Part shown: one piece after another, positions 1 through 11,760 of the stretch
Position numbering within the stretch: position 1 is the stretch's first letter
Layout: each line of letters begins with the position of its first letter
NCBI GenBank assembly: GCA_028826165.1
Contig: JAPDFW010000088.1
Span: 228,501 to 292,500 of the forward strand
Direction: 5' to 3'
DNA length: 64,000 nucleotides
DNA from: Anaeramoeba ignava
Taxonomy: Eukaryota > Metamonada > Anaeramoebidae
Program-made: the position numbers and the translations under genes
Notes under the pieces: generated by a model
What the model was told of the DNA's origin: nothing
The model's database searches: none
What the model saw: only the letters and a program-made list of their open reading frames with translations

Positions 1-177
1 ATTTTATTTTATAAAGCAACTTACACCTTTACATCTTGCCTGTTCATTAGGAAATACTAAAATGGCAAAATTATTAATTGAACATGGAGCTGAAGTTAAT
101 TCAAAAAATGTAAAAAATCAAAATGAATCAAAATCATTTAAAACAAAAATTTCTTTTTAAATTATTTTCCATTTTAG

Positions 178-260
178 AAAGTAAAAAAATAATAAAATTT
201 AATTTGATTTTATTTGATTTTTATTTAATTTAATTCAATTTAATTCAATTCAAAAAGCAT
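178..260 (+). other. Two single-codon microexons (178-180 AAA, 258-260 CAT)
   Basis: Between ankyrin exons 17-109 and 329-424, the pattern ttttag|AAA|gtaaaa occurs at 178-180 and aaaaag|CAT|gtaaat at 258-260. Three introns of 68, 77 and 68 nt result. Adding Lys-His gives seven residues between the repeat's Asn and the next TPLH, which is the ankyrin consensus; without them only five are present. The same signals are kept in the right arm. Confidence 0.75.
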
Positions 261-497
261 GTAAATTTTTTAATCATTTTTCCAAATAAATTTTTCAACT
301 GTAAATATTAATAAATAATAACTTACAGAATAGAACACCGTTACATTATGCTTGTCAAGCAAATGCTGTTGCATCACTTATTCAATTATTACTTGATTCA
401 GGAGCTGATATTAATTCCCGAGATGTTAATATTCAAATATAAAAAAAATTTGGCAATTAAAAATATTGAAAAGAAAGAAAAATATTTTTTTTTTTAG

Positions 498-575
498 AAT
501 GTAAACTTTAATCTTTCATTTTTAAAAGATAGAAATTAAATTCAAAATGATAATTTCAATCCAAATATTTAGAAA
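498..575 (+). other. Two single-codon microexons (498-500 AAT, 573-575 AAA)
   Basis: Between exons 329-424 and 654-749, tttttag|AAT|gtaaac and tttag|AAA|gtaaaa provide two more phase-0 three-base exons. The introns are 73, 72 and 78 nt. Inserting Asn-Lys after NSRD and before DDTPLHFA restores the seven-residue ankyrin linker. Confidence 0.75.
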
Positions 576-828
576 GTAAAACAATTTTTTCTTGATTTGG
601 AAATTATTTGATATTTAATCCAAAAAAAAATATCAAATAATTTTTTTTATTAGGATGATACTCCTCTTCATTTTGCTTGTTTTAATAAATTAAATGAAGA
701 AAGTATGAAGGCTTTATTGAGTTGCAAACCTTCTCTTAATATTACAAATGTAGAAACATTTTAAAAAAAAAAAAAGAAAAATTTGAAATTTTAATAAAAT
801 TTAAAAATTAACAAAAAAAAATTCAAAG

Positions 829-900
829 AAAGTAAAATTAAAAATAAATTCAATTTGTAAAACAGATGTTAAAAATAATTTACTGGTAATGAAATAGAAA
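829..900 (+). other. Two single-codon microexons (829-831 AAA, 898-900 AAA)
   Basis: Between exons 654-749 and 989-1075, caaag|AAA|gtaaaa and atag|AAA|gtaaaa give Lys-Lys between NITN and NYTPLD. The introns are 79, 66 and 88 nt. Again exactly two codons bring the linker to the consensus length of seven residues. Confidence 0.7.
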
Positions 901-2410
901 GTAAAATATAAATTTAATTTTAAAAATCAATCATTTTCATCATATATTCATTTTGGAAACAAAAATATATTTTTGATAAATATAATAGAATTATACTCCT
1001 TTAGATTGTGCAATTAAAAAAATAGCGCAAAAAGAAGTAATAGAAATGCTAAAATTGGCTGGAGCAAAAACAAAAGTAAAATGAATATTTTTATTTTTAT
1101 TTTTATTTTTAAGTTTAAGTTTAAATTTAAATTTAAATTTTTAGAATGTAGCAAATTCCGATTTCCAAAGTTTATTTAATGAAATTACGCAAGCAATGAA
1201 AAAGAAGCAATTATTAGTAACTTATATTGATACAATTAATGTATTGATTGATATTCCAAAAAAAAATTAGAATAATTGAAACAATTTATAGACATTTTGA
1301 AAAATTTTCAATTTTGAATTTTGAAAAAAAAAACAATTTAAAAAATCAAGAATTTCAAAGAGCAAATTGTGGATTCTCTTGTTGAAAATGAAGGATTTAC
1401 AAATAATTTGGTTCATCATTCACTGTTAAGGAAATCATATGAGGATTGCCAAGCAATTTGTCATTGGTTTTATGATTGGTATCAAAGTGGAACATCAAAA
1501 TTACAAATATTTACAATTAAATACTTCCCGATTTTAGTGTGGAAATTCTTATATTTTTATACGCATTCATCAATCCCACAAGCAAAGCAAAAACAACAAA
1601 TTACTGAAGGAGATCTTCAGAAATTAGCATCAATACAAGCGTTTCTTTTGTCAGTTTTTTATTCCGAAATTGAATCAAAGGAAAAAAGAGTTTTTCATCC
1701 AGTTTCTCTTGAAATTCCTTCTGTTTTCCATAAGCCTTTTGCTCAAAAAGTACAAAAATTAACTGAATCAAGTTTGCAAAAGCATGATTTCCAAGAGCAA
1801 CAAAGAAAATTAGTTTATATTGAAAATATTCCAATGATAAAAAGTTTTTCCACTTTGAATTCTGCACTTTTGCAAAAAGTTTTACTTTCAAAAATTTAAT
1901 CAATATCATTCCGAAATGCCAATTAATTCTCTCCAAAATTATTGCGCAATTTGTGCAAGAATTGCAACAATTGGTTCGGAAAAAGCATTTGATATTGATC
2001 AAGAAACTGTCACAAAGCAAATCCATCAAATTTCACAAGAAAAATGGGTTGAATATATGCTTTATTATCCAGAATATCATGAAAAAGAAAAAAAGATTAA
2101 AATTGAAAATGAAATTAAATTCTATCTTTCAAATGAATTGTTTCAAGAAATGTTATCAGGAATTATGCTTTGTTTTAGTCGTTCTCAAGATTTAATTAAT
2201 TCAGCAAAATTATCACTTTCTTTAATACATTATCGAGCTGTTTATGATTTAATTCCTGAAGTTTTATTAACAACAAATAGCATGATGAAAATTTCTGAAA
2301 ATATTTAATCAAAATTTTAAATCAAAATTCAATTCAAAATTTAATTCAAAAATTCAATTCAAAATTTAATAAAAAAATATTTTTTCATTTTTTCATTTTT
2401 TCATTTTAAA

Positions 2411-4294
2411 ATGTCATTGCAAAATGCTTTAAAATCAGTTCAACTCAAAAAACAAACTCAACAAAATTCAACAGAAAATAATTTAAATGGATTTTTTACA
2501 GAACAAGAATTAAGAGATGGACAAAAACAAGTTTTAGAAGTTAATATTGAAAATTGGATTGAATTATTAGAAAGCAAAAATTTAACTTTTCCAACTAAAT
2601 TTGTTTCCATTTCAATTCAAGAAGCAAAATCATTAAAAGAATGTTGTGAACAACAAAAAAAATATGGAAAAATTGAAGAAAATAAATTAAGTGAATTGAA
2701 TGATTTGAAAAAAAAACTTAATCAAGAAATCAAAGATTTGCTTTCGAATTCCAAATTTAATCAAGATGGTATTTTTATGAAAATGTCTTCAAGAAGTGCT
2801 AAAGATGCTATTGAATTTCATCCTAATTTTCCAATATTTTACAAAAATCAACTTCTTGATTTGAAAAAACCTTTTAAAGATATTTCAGAAAATGAAAAGC
2901 TATTTGCTTTAATTGAAGCTAGTAAAAATTGTTTGAAAGTTAAAAATGCTGATGATATTATTTTCTTAGTTACTCATAGTGATAGAATTTGGATGGATAT
3001 GAGTATTGCATTAGAAAATATTGATATTTTTAACGAAAGTTTTGTTTTGAGAACTTGGTTTGATATTGATGCTGATCTTGAGGTTGATTTATTTCAAAAA
3101 TATTTCAAAAATATTTCAAAAATATTTTAATAATATTTCAATAATATTTCAATAATATTTTAATAATATTTATTTCAATATTTATTTTCAATATTTATTT
3201 TAATAATATTTATTTCAATACTTATTTCAATAATATTTATTTTAATAATATTTATTTCATTATTATTTATTTCAATAATATTTCAATAATATTTATTTTA
3301 ATAATATTTATTTTAATAATATTTATTTCAAAAATATTTATTTCATTATTTATTTCAATAAAATTTATTTCAATAATATTTCAAAAATATTTCAAAAATA
3401 TTTCAAAAATATTTCAATAATATTTCAATAATATTTCAATAATATTTATTTCAATATTTATTTTAATAATATTTATTTTAATAATATTTATTTCAATACT
3501 TATTTCAATAATATTTATTTTTAATAATATTTCAAAAATATTTCAAAAATATTTCAATAATATTTATTTCAATATTTATTTTCAATATTTATTTCTCATT
3601 ATTATTTTAATAATATTTCAATAATATTTATTTCAATATTTATTTTAATAATATTTCTTTCAATAATATTTATTTTAATAATATTTATTTCATTATTATT
3701 TATTTCAATAATATTTCAAAAATATTTATTTCAATAATATTTATTTCAATAATATTTCAATAATATTTTAATAATATTTCAATAATATTTTAATAATATT
3801 TCAATAATATTTTAATAATATTTCAATAATATTTATTTTAATATTTATTTCAATAATATCTATTTTAATAATATTTATTTTATTATTTTAATATTATTTA
3901 AAAATAGTTTAGAGGTTATGTTTTTAATAATAATCTTAATGCTCTTTCTCAATATTTTCAATACTTCTCTTCTCCAAGACTTGTTGAACAAAAAGAAGAA
4001 ATCCAAAAAATTATTTTAAATTTTTTCGAAAATGAAGTCAAACCTTGTTTATCAACAAAATTTACCAATTATGTTATTGATTTTTGTATTGCAAAAGAAC
4101 CAAAAATCAACCTTTTGTTATTGAATTAAATGCATTCCATTTTTCTGATACTTGTTTATTTAATTGGGCAAAAGATCAAGAACTTTTTAAAAATGGACCT
4201 TTTGAATTTAGAATAACAGAAAAACCAAGATCTGAGCAAAAAGCTGAATTAGAAAAATCTTGGAAAGAAATTAATTGAAACAGTTAAAATTTAA
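2411..4294 (+). pseudogene. CDC123/D123-like protein, left copy (indels in exon 2)
   Basis: Exon 1 is 2411-3082 and exon 2 begins at 3908 after an 825-nt repeat-filled intron with donor gttgat and acceptor aaatag. The protein belongs to the D123 family of ATP-grasp proteins, which in yeast and human assemble eIF2. Visible motifs are GIFMKMSSRSAKDA, the RTWFDIDADLE-FRGYVF join and VIELNAFHFSDTCLFNW. Exon 2 carries several one-base homopolymer differences from the right copy (A5 instead of A6 at 4102-4106, others near 4230-4270), so the frame is broken twice and only partly restored. The right copy reads through cleanly. The stop homologous to the right copy is at 4292-4294. Confidence 0.75.
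3083..3907 (+). repeat. Repeat-filled intron of CDC123-like gene, (ATAATATTTCA)n type
   Basis: The intron consists almost entirely of variants of aataatattt with tca or tta spacers. The right-arm equivalent (53908-54487) is 580 nt, so the two copies differ by about 245 nt purely in repeat number. Confidence 0.85.
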
Positions 4295-4536
4295 AAACAA
4301 AAATAAGAATAATTTTTGCTTTTTACAAAAACAAAATAATAATTTTTGCCAGTTCAAATTTTTATTTTTAAAATTTAATTTTTATTTTTAATCTGATTGA
4401 GAAGAATCTGAATGCCATTCATTTGATTCATATTTATGTTCGTGATTTTGGACAATTATCTTTTAAAGTTTAGATAATTTTTAAATGGGACAAGTATTTT
4501 GCAAAACTCCATTATTTTTGAACAAGTTGTTTGTTT

Positions 4537-5913
4537 TTAAATGACATTATTTGCAAATGAAAAACAAGCTATTTTTTATTTCAAATATTTTTTTGAAATT
4601 ATAAATATTTTGGAATTAATTTATATTTTGGAAATTATAAATATTTTACGATTAGAAATCTTTTTTATTCGAGTATCTCGATAAAATGATCTAAATTCAA
4701 CTTTGTCTAATGTTAAATTATTTGAATATGGTTGAAAATTTTGTTGTGCTTTTTCAATATCTTTTCTAATTGGATTTGGATGACGAAATGGACAATTATC
4801 ATTCTTACAATTAGATAAATTGAAGCAAATACATTCATTAACTGGATGAAGATTTGGATTTTGTGCTCTATTTTCCCAATGTTCATAATTATAACACCAA
4901 TTCATTTTTGGATTATAAAAAAATTTGCATCCATTTGGATTATAATTTTGAAATTGATTTGTTGATCCAAATTTTCTTTGATGTTCTTCTGTTGATTCTT
5001 TTGTTTTCTTTAAAATATCTTCATATTCTTTTTCTGTTAATTTTTTTGATTTTTTTATCAATTTTGGAATATTTTCTTTTCCAACTATTGATTCAATATT
5101 AATTAATTTTTGATCACATTGGCATTTATATTCAGTTCCATATTTTTTTAATAAATCAATAACACAATTAAAACAATAAAATTTTCCACAATTATCACAA
5201 ATTATTAAATATTGTGGTTCTAGTCTTTTATGACAATATTTGCATTCATAAAATGGATTTCTTCTAACAAAAAGCTATTTTTGGATTTTGATTTTGATTT
5301 TGATTTTAATTTTGATTTTGATTTTAATTTTAAATTTGAATTTGATTTTGATTTTTAATTTGATTTTAATTTTGATTTTAATTTTAATTTTAATTTTGAT
5401 TTTAATAATTTTAATTTTAAATTTTGATTTTTAATTTTAATTTTGATTTTGATTTTGATTTTGATTTTGATTTTGATTTTGATTTTGATTTTGATTTTGA
5501 TTTTGATTTTGATTTTAATTTTAATTTTGATTTTGATTTTAAATTTAATTTTAATTTTAATTTTGATTTTGATTTTGATTTTAATTTTGATTTTGATTTT
5601 GATTTTGATTTTAATTTTGATTTTGATTTTGATTTTGAATTAATTTTTTACATCAATAGAATCATCACTTTCAAATGATTTTTTAATTTTAGAAAATTTA
5701 ACCCATCCCCAAATTTTTGGACTTTTATCATAACTAAGAATTCCATATTTTTCAATTTTCCCAAATTTTTTAAGCATTTCAATTATATTTTGATTTGACT
5801 AAAATAAAAATAATAAATTTAAATTTAATAATTTAATTTATAATAAATTTAATAATAAATTTTACTTTTTTAATTTCAAAAACATAATAATTCCTTTGCT
5901 TTTGTGCTTCCAT
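4537..5913 (-). pseudogene. RING-like/CCCH zinc-finger protein, left copy with degenerate last exon
   Basis: Exons run 5913-5866, 5798-5652 and 5274-4650 with the same joins as the right copy. Exon 2 encodes a small fold of the RRM type by length and pattern (EILKKFGEIEKYGILSYD). Exon 3 encodes Cys pairs of a RING-like finger (CKYCHKR, CDNCGKFYCFNC) and CCCH-like groups (CFNLSNCKNDNCPFRH). The left protein lacks the roughly 60-residue Asn-Gln/Asn-Arg tract of the right copy and has real amino-acid differences. After the donor at 4649, the only good acceptor (4569-4571) leads to a stop within eleven codons, so the terminal CCCH finger and acidic tail are lost. Fragments of the old tail survive at 4389-4450. 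Confidence 0.6.
5281..5650 (-). repeat. Intronic (ATTTTG/ATTTTA)n hexamer array
   Basis: This is most of the intron between exons 2 and 3 of the zinc-finger gene. On the coding strand it reads as CAAAAT/TAAAAT hexamers, the same unit that encodes Asn-Gln tracts elsewhere. It has no stop in some frames and so gives spurious FDFDFD open frames on the opposite strand. Confidence 0.85.
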
Positions 5914-6538
5914 TATTAATTTTTAATTGTTATTTATTGTTATTTTGTTTTTTAAAATGAAGATTAAATTAAATTGATAAAATTTGATTGATTTTTTGTT
6001 TTATAAAAATTTTAATCAAAAAAATTTAAATAAAATAAATTTAATTTAATTTAATTTAATTTTTTTAATGTTTTGTGATTCTTTTTTTATTATTAATTAA
6101 ATTAAATTATTATTAATAATAAAGAAAAAAAATGAATGAAAAAAAAAATGAAAAAAAAAATGAAAAAATTTTTTTTAATTTTTTAATTTTGAAATTTAAT
6201 TTTTTAATTTTAATTTAAATTGAAATTGATTTTAAAAAATTAAAATTAGATTATTTTAATGTCTCTTTATTTATAAATTTTATTAATTTTATTAATTTTA
6301 TTTTTTATTTAAAAAGTTCACATTTTTTATTTTTTCAAATTTTTATTTTTAATTTAAAAAAAATAAAAATTAAAAAATAAAAAATGAAAAGGAATTAATT
6401 TTTGATTTTTAATTTTAATTCTTTGATTTAAATTTAATTTAAAATTTTTGATTAAATTTTTTTTTTTATTATTATTAAAAATTAAAATTAAAAATCGGAA
6501 AAAAAAATTTAAAAAAAAAAAAAAAGGAAAAAGAAAAA
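5914..6538. other. Intergenic AT-rich spacer
   Basis: This stretch lies between the start of the zinc-finger gene and the stop of the coiled-coil gene. It holds A and T homopolymers, aaaaaatgaaaaaaaaaatg runs near 6120-6165 and no credible coding segment. The mirrored spacer is 50437-51070. Confidence 0.6.
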
Positions 6539-9021
6539 TTATTTTTTAAAATTAATTTTATCAAGAATTTCACTTAATTTAATACCTGGTTTATCAAATA
6601 ATGATTCCTAATTAAAAATTTAAAATTAAAATTTAAAATTAAAAATTAAAATTTAAAATTAAAAATTAAATTAAAAATTACTTTTAAAAAAGGAGATAAT
6701 TCAAAATTTGTTTCTTTTAAATGAATTGATGAATATTCATTTGGATAATCTTGTTCAATAATTAATTTTAAAATCATTTCTCCAATTTTAACTTGTAAAA
6801 TTTGTTGTTGATCTTGATTTTCATTTTGAATTAATTGAATATCATATTTTTGATTTAATTCTTCAATTTCTTGTTTTGTTTTTTGATAATTTATAATTCT
6901 ATTTCTAATTTCTCGAATTAAAAAATTTAAATCATTTTTTTCTTTAGAATATTCAATAATATCTTGATTTGGAAAATTATTTGGTTCAATTTCAATTCTT
7001 ATAATTTTATCTTTAATAAATTCTAAATCTATTAAATAATCAATATCTATTTTATACATATATATAAGAAAAAAACCAAAATAAAATTATTTTAATTCAA
7101 AGAAAAGAAAAGAAATAAATTTTTTCAATTTAAATTTTACATTCATTTTTTTCATTATAAACTTTAATTTTCAATTTCAGAATTTGATTTTGATTTTGAT
7201 TTTGATTTTGATTTTGATCAATAATAGTTTCTAAAATATAAATACCAGAAATATTTGAAAATGTTTGATTCATTTGTTTATACCATTCATTAATATATTT
7301 TATTTGTTTAACTTTTTCTGAAATATTATCAAGTGTTTTTTGATTTGGTGCAAATTTTCTTTGTAAATCAATTAAATCATTTTGAATTAATTCAATTTCT
7401 TCTTGAATTCTTTCAATTTCTTGTTTTTGTTTTGTAATTTCTTCATTTTTCTTTTCAATTATTTCTTTCATTTTATTAATTTCTTTTTGATTTTTAAATA
7501 TTTGTTTGATTTCTTTTATTTTTTCCATACTTTCTTCTCTAATTTGATTTACTCTTTCATAACCTATTTAAAATATTTCAAATATTTATATTTAGATTTA
7601 TATTTATATTTATATTTATATTTATATTTATATTTATATTTATATTTATATTTATATTTATATTTATATTTATATTTATATTTATATTTATATTTATATT
7701 TTATATTTATATTTATATTTATATTTTATTTATATTTTTTTTATTTATATTTATATTTTATATTTATATTTTATATTTATATTTTTTATTTATATTTATA
7801 TTTATATTTATATTTATATATTTATATTTATATTTATATTTATATTTTATATTTATATTTATATTTTATATTTATATTTATATTATATTGATATTTATAT
7901 TTTATATATTTTATTTTATATTTTTATATTTATATTTATATTTTTTAGTTTATATTTATATTTATATTTATATTTATATTTTTTTTTGTTTATATTTTTT
8001 TATATTTATTTTATATTTCATTTTATTTATAATTTATATTTATATTTATATTTATTTATTTTTATTTTTTTATATTTTTATTTTATATTTTTATTTATAT
8101 TTTTATTTTATATTTATTTTTTTTTATATTTATATTTTATATTTTATTTATATTTATAATATATATTTAATATTTATATTTATATTTATATTTATATTTT
8201 ATTTATATTTATATATTTATATTTATATTTATATTTATATTTATATTTTATATTTAGATTTATATTTAGATTTATATTTATATTTATATTTATATTTATT
8301 TATATTTTATATTTTATTTATTTTATATTTTATATTTATATTTATATTTTATATTTATATTTATATTTATATTTTTATATTTATATTTTATATTTTATAT
8401 TTATATTTATATTTATATTTATATTTATATTTATTTTATATTTATATTTATATTTATATTTATATTTTATATTTATATTTATATTTATATTTTATATTTT
8501 ATATTTATATTTATATTTATATTTATATTTATATTTATATTTATATTTATATTTATATTTATATTTATATTTATATTTTTAAATAATATTATTAATAAAT
8601 TTAATTTGAAAAAAATACTTGAAGCAAATTTATCCATTAATTCTTCTAAATTCTTTTTATTTATTTCTTTTTTCTGTTTTGATTTTTCTTTTTTTTCTTT
8701 TAAATCTTCATTTTCTTGTAAATTTTCTTTTAAATTTTGTTTTTCAATTTCTTTTTCAATTTCTGAAATATTTTTAAAAGAAATGAGTTTTTCAAAAAAT
8801 TCTTTTTTTGTTGCAAGTTCTAAAAATGTAAATTTAAGTTTTGAAAATTGATTTTTAATTCTTTCAAGTTCTGTAAAATAATTAATCATTCCTGTTGTAT
8901 TTTCATTCATTTGTTTTATCATTTCTGTAAATTTAAGTGAATTAATTTCAATTTCTTCAATTCCTTTTTGAAATTGTTTTATCCATTCTTTTTTATTTTT
9001 TATTATTTTTTTTTCATTCAT
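6539..9021 (-). CDS. Coiled-coil protein, possibly KNL1/Spc7-like kinetochore protein (left copy)
   Basis: Four exons: 9021-8619, 7563-7141, 7046-6682 and 6607-6539, with phase 1, 1 and 0 joins. The N-terminal half is Lys/Glu-rich helix. The second exon continues a long coiled coil ([20 protein letters not shown]) followed by [13 protein letters not shown] and an alternating hydrophobic stretch, then a short segment with [10 protein letters not shown]. Coiled coil followed by a compact beta-rich domain with a late Ile-Arg helix resembles the Spc7/KNL1 C-terminus, but the match is by pattern only. All exons are open here. The copy at 48010-50436 differs by a few residues and in repeat length. 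Confidence 0.5.
7570..8582 (-). repeat. 1-kb intron of (TATATT)n hexamers
   Basis: The intron 8618-7564 of the coiled-coil gene is nearly all TATATT/TATTTT units with almost no G or C. Apparent open frames of Tyr, Ile, Phe and Leu on the other strand are repeat artefacts. The right-arm intron (48413-49416) is made of the complementary unit but differs in detail. Confidence 0.9.
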
Positions 9022-9099
9022 TTTTTATTTTAAATTTTTAAAATTTTTTTGAAAAGAAAAAAAAAATGAAAATAAAAAAATGAAAATAAAAAAATGAAA

Positions 9100-9535
9100 A
9101 TAAATATTTTTTAATTTAAAAAATTATCCGATTTTAATTTTAATTTTAATTTTAAATTTTAATTTTAAATTTTAATTTTAATTTTAATTTTAATTTTAAT
9201 TTTATAAATGAATTTTAATTTTAATTTTAATTTTAATTTTAATTTTAATTTTAATTTTAATTTTAATTTTAATTTTAATTTTAATTTTAATTTTAATTTT
9301 AATTTTAATTTTAATTTTAATTTTAATTTTAATTTTAATTTTAATTTTAATTTTAATTTTAATTTTAATTTTAAATTTTAATTTGAATTTTAATTTTAAT
9401 TTGAATTTTAATTTTAATTTTAATTTTAATTTTAATTTTAATTTTAATTTTAATTTTAATTTTAATTTTAATTTTAATTTTAATTTTAATTTTAATTTTA
9501 ATTTTAATTTTTAATTTTAATTTTAATTTTTAATT
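9100..9535. repeat. (TTTTAA)n array between genes
   Basis: The spacer between the CWF19L1 stop and the coiled-coil gene start is an almost pure ATTTTA hexamer array. No gene is present. It mirrors 47568-47925. Confidence 0.85.
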
Positions 9536-11654
9536 TTAATTTTGTTTTTGTTTTTGTTTTTGTTTTTGAATAAATTTTTGAAATTTTTCTCTAAATTGAT
9601 TTGTATTATCTTCTTGTTCTTTTTTTGATTCTTCACATTCTTTCCAATTTAATCTTTCTGGTTTATTAATTAAATCACAAACAAATTCTCTTGAAAAATT
9701 CATAATAATTTTTTTTTGTTCTTGATTTTGAATTTTTGTAATTAAATTCTTTTGATTTGGTAATTGAATCCACAAATATTCATCTTCACTTTTAAATTTT
9801 ATTAAAAAATCTTTCATTTTTATTTCTTCAAATTGAATTGGATATTTTTTTCTGTTTATGAATTCTTGAATTTTAGTTTCAATAATATTTGTTTCTGTTT
9901 CTTTATTTTTTGGAATTGGAAATATTTGAATTAATCCATGTTGAAATTTCTTGCTTTTAAATTGAATTGATCTTTCGAAAATTAAAATATTTTGATTTTG
10001 ATTTTGATTTTGAAAAAGAACGAAGTGATTCAATTAATTTTAATGTTTCTTTTTGTGCTTTTTCATTGAATGAAACAAAATTTGGAATATGATTAATTGG
10101 AAGAATTAAACAATCTTCTTTGCTAATTCCTCCTTTTGGTAATGCAAGATAAATATCTTCTCCAATATTTACAATTAAATGTGTTTCACAAGAAGATGAT
10201 GATAAACAAAACCAACATTCTTGATTTGTATCTTCTTTTGTTTTTTTGTTTTCATTTGTTTGTTTTGGATATTTGTTTCTTTTTTTATTTTCATTTCTTG
10301 GATTTCTTAATTGATTTGAATTTCTTAATTGATTTTGATTTCTTAATTGATTTGGATTTCTTAATTGATTTGAATTTTGATTTCCTTTTTTTAATTTGGA
10401 AATTGAATTTGTTTGTTGAAATTTCCAATTTGGATTATTTGAATTATTAAAAAGAAATGGAAAATTTTCTCGATAAATTTGTTCTTCAATTCCAATTTTT
10501 TTTTGATTTTGATTTTGATTTTTATTTTGATTTTGATTTTGATTTTGATTTTGATTTTGATTTTGATTTTGATTTTGATTCATTTCATTTTCAATTTTTT
10601 TAAAAGGAGAAATTGTTGAATTTTGAGGATGTTGATAAAGTTTTTCTTTTTCAATTTGATTTAATGGTAATAAATTAAGAGCATATAAATATTTTTGTTT
10701 TTTTGTATTTTGAAATTCAGCTAATGAAATGAATCTTGAAATATGTGATTTGCTTGAATAAAAATATGGATTTCTATTTATATTTTTTTTTATAAAAAAA
10801 TTAAAAACTTAAAATTTAAAAATTAAAAAAATTAAAATAAAAAATTAAAAAAACCTTTCAAAATAGAAATCTTTTGATGAAGTAAAATGATATCTTGGTT
10901 TTGATTTAATTGAAATATTTTGAATTAATAAAGATCCATTTTCACTAAATTCATGAACTTTTGTTGTTATCATTGGATTTTCATCATCAAATTCAATAAT
11001 ATTCATTGGCCATTTATAACTTAAAAGAATATCTATCATTCCCCATGATTTAATAAATGTTTCAAATTTCTTTTTGATTTTTTCTTCATCAAAATAATTT
11101 GAAAATGAAATGAATCCGATTGAAATATCTTTATCAATAATTATTCCTGTTTCTTTCAAAAAATGTATTATTTTTTCATTTTGATTTTGATTTTGAATTT
11201 GATTTTGATTTTGATTTTGATTTTGATTTTGATTTTGATTTTGATTTTGATTTTGATTTTGATTTTGATTTTGATTTTGATTTTGATTTTGATTTTGATT
11301 TTGATTTTGATTTTGATTTTTGATTTTTGATTTTTGATTTTGATTTTTGATTTTTGATTTTTGATTTTGATTTTCATTTTCATTTTGATTTTGATTTTGA
11401 TAATCATTTATTGCTTTTAAATCATATTCATTTGAAATAATTGAATAAGTTTTAATTGATAATTCATTTTGAAAAGAAATAAAAGATTGGAATTGAGATT
11501 GATAATTATTTTTTGATTTATTATTAAATAAATTTCCAACAATTAAAAGTAAATCAAATTGACCTTTATTTTTATTTAAATTATTAATTAATTTATTAAA
11601 TTTTTCAAATTCTCCATTAATATCTCCTGAAATAAGTATTTTTTTATTTATCAT
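9536..11654 (-). pseudogene. CWF19L1/Drn1-like protein, left copy (frameshifted)
   Basis: Exon 1 (11654-10855) encodes the metallophosphatase-like N-terminus ([29 protein letters not shown]). Exon 2 (10773-9536) encodes the CwfJ C-terminal domains ([37 protein letters not shown]). Compared with the intact right copy, a T run at about 10012-10018 (read on the minus strand) is two bases shorter, which breaks the frame between SLRSF and the following FQNQ segment. The Asn-Gln tract in exon 1 contains KSKIK interruptions absent on the right. Family members bind the lariat debranching enzyme Dbr1 and spliceosomal products. Confidence 0.75.
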
Positions 11655-11760
11655 TTCTTTTTATATTATTAAAAAAAAAATAAAAAAATGATAAAAAATG
11701 ATTAAAAATTTTTTTCATTTTTTTTTTTCATTTTTTTTTAAAAAACAAAAATTTATAATA
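11655..11760. promoter_or_regulatory. Divergent promoter region, CWF19L1 / POMP (left)
   Basis: Only 106 bp separate the two start codons. It contains runs of the form tttttcattttttttttttca on the plus strand, a motif found before most starts in the window. The mirrored spacer is 45231-45328. Confidence 0.5.

Larger units (their letters stand above)
17..2308 (+). pseudogene. Ankyrin-hyccin protein, left copy (5' partial, frameshifted)
   Basis: This copy lacks its first exon because of the window edge. Exons with phase-0 joins: 17-109, 329-424, 654-749, 989-1075, 1145-1240 and 1351-2308, plus six three-base exons listed separately. The first four encode ankyrin repeats (TPLHLAC, TPLHYAC, TPLHFAC, TPLDCAI). 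The last encodes a hyccin/FAM126 domain, with the CHWFYDWYQSG and FPILVWKFLY region, an EIPSVFHKP block, the LTESSLQKH block and a C-terminal YRAVYDLIPEVLL segment. Compared with the intact right copy, three homopolymer runs near 1868-1897 differ in length and shift the frame, giving a stop after LLSKI; the rest continues in another frame from 1916. It is either a decayed copy or has consensus errors. The hyccin exon has no ATG at its start and must be spliced. Confidence 0.75.

Noticed and set aside
866-885. A 20-nt exon between cag and gtaatg inside the third ankyrin junction
   Set aside because: Twenty bases would shift the frame, and the two flanking AAA units already restore the ankyrin spacing.
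1268-1270. TAG after IDIPKKN as the true end of a separate ankyrin gene
   Set aside because: The codons before it begin with a good donor (gtattg at 1241), all earlier introns are phase 0, and the following hyccin exon lacks an ATG. A spliced fusion explains all three. It remains possible and is named as a test in the fusion finding.
5424-5678. Open frames of [18 protein letters not shown] or YLYLYL type here and at 7600-8580, 20587-20853, 46332-46674, 48472-49577, 51729-52025 and 58806-59000
   Set aside because: They follow from stop-free hexamer repeats in introns, spacers or antisense to Asn-Gln tracts. None has a family match or a sensible start.
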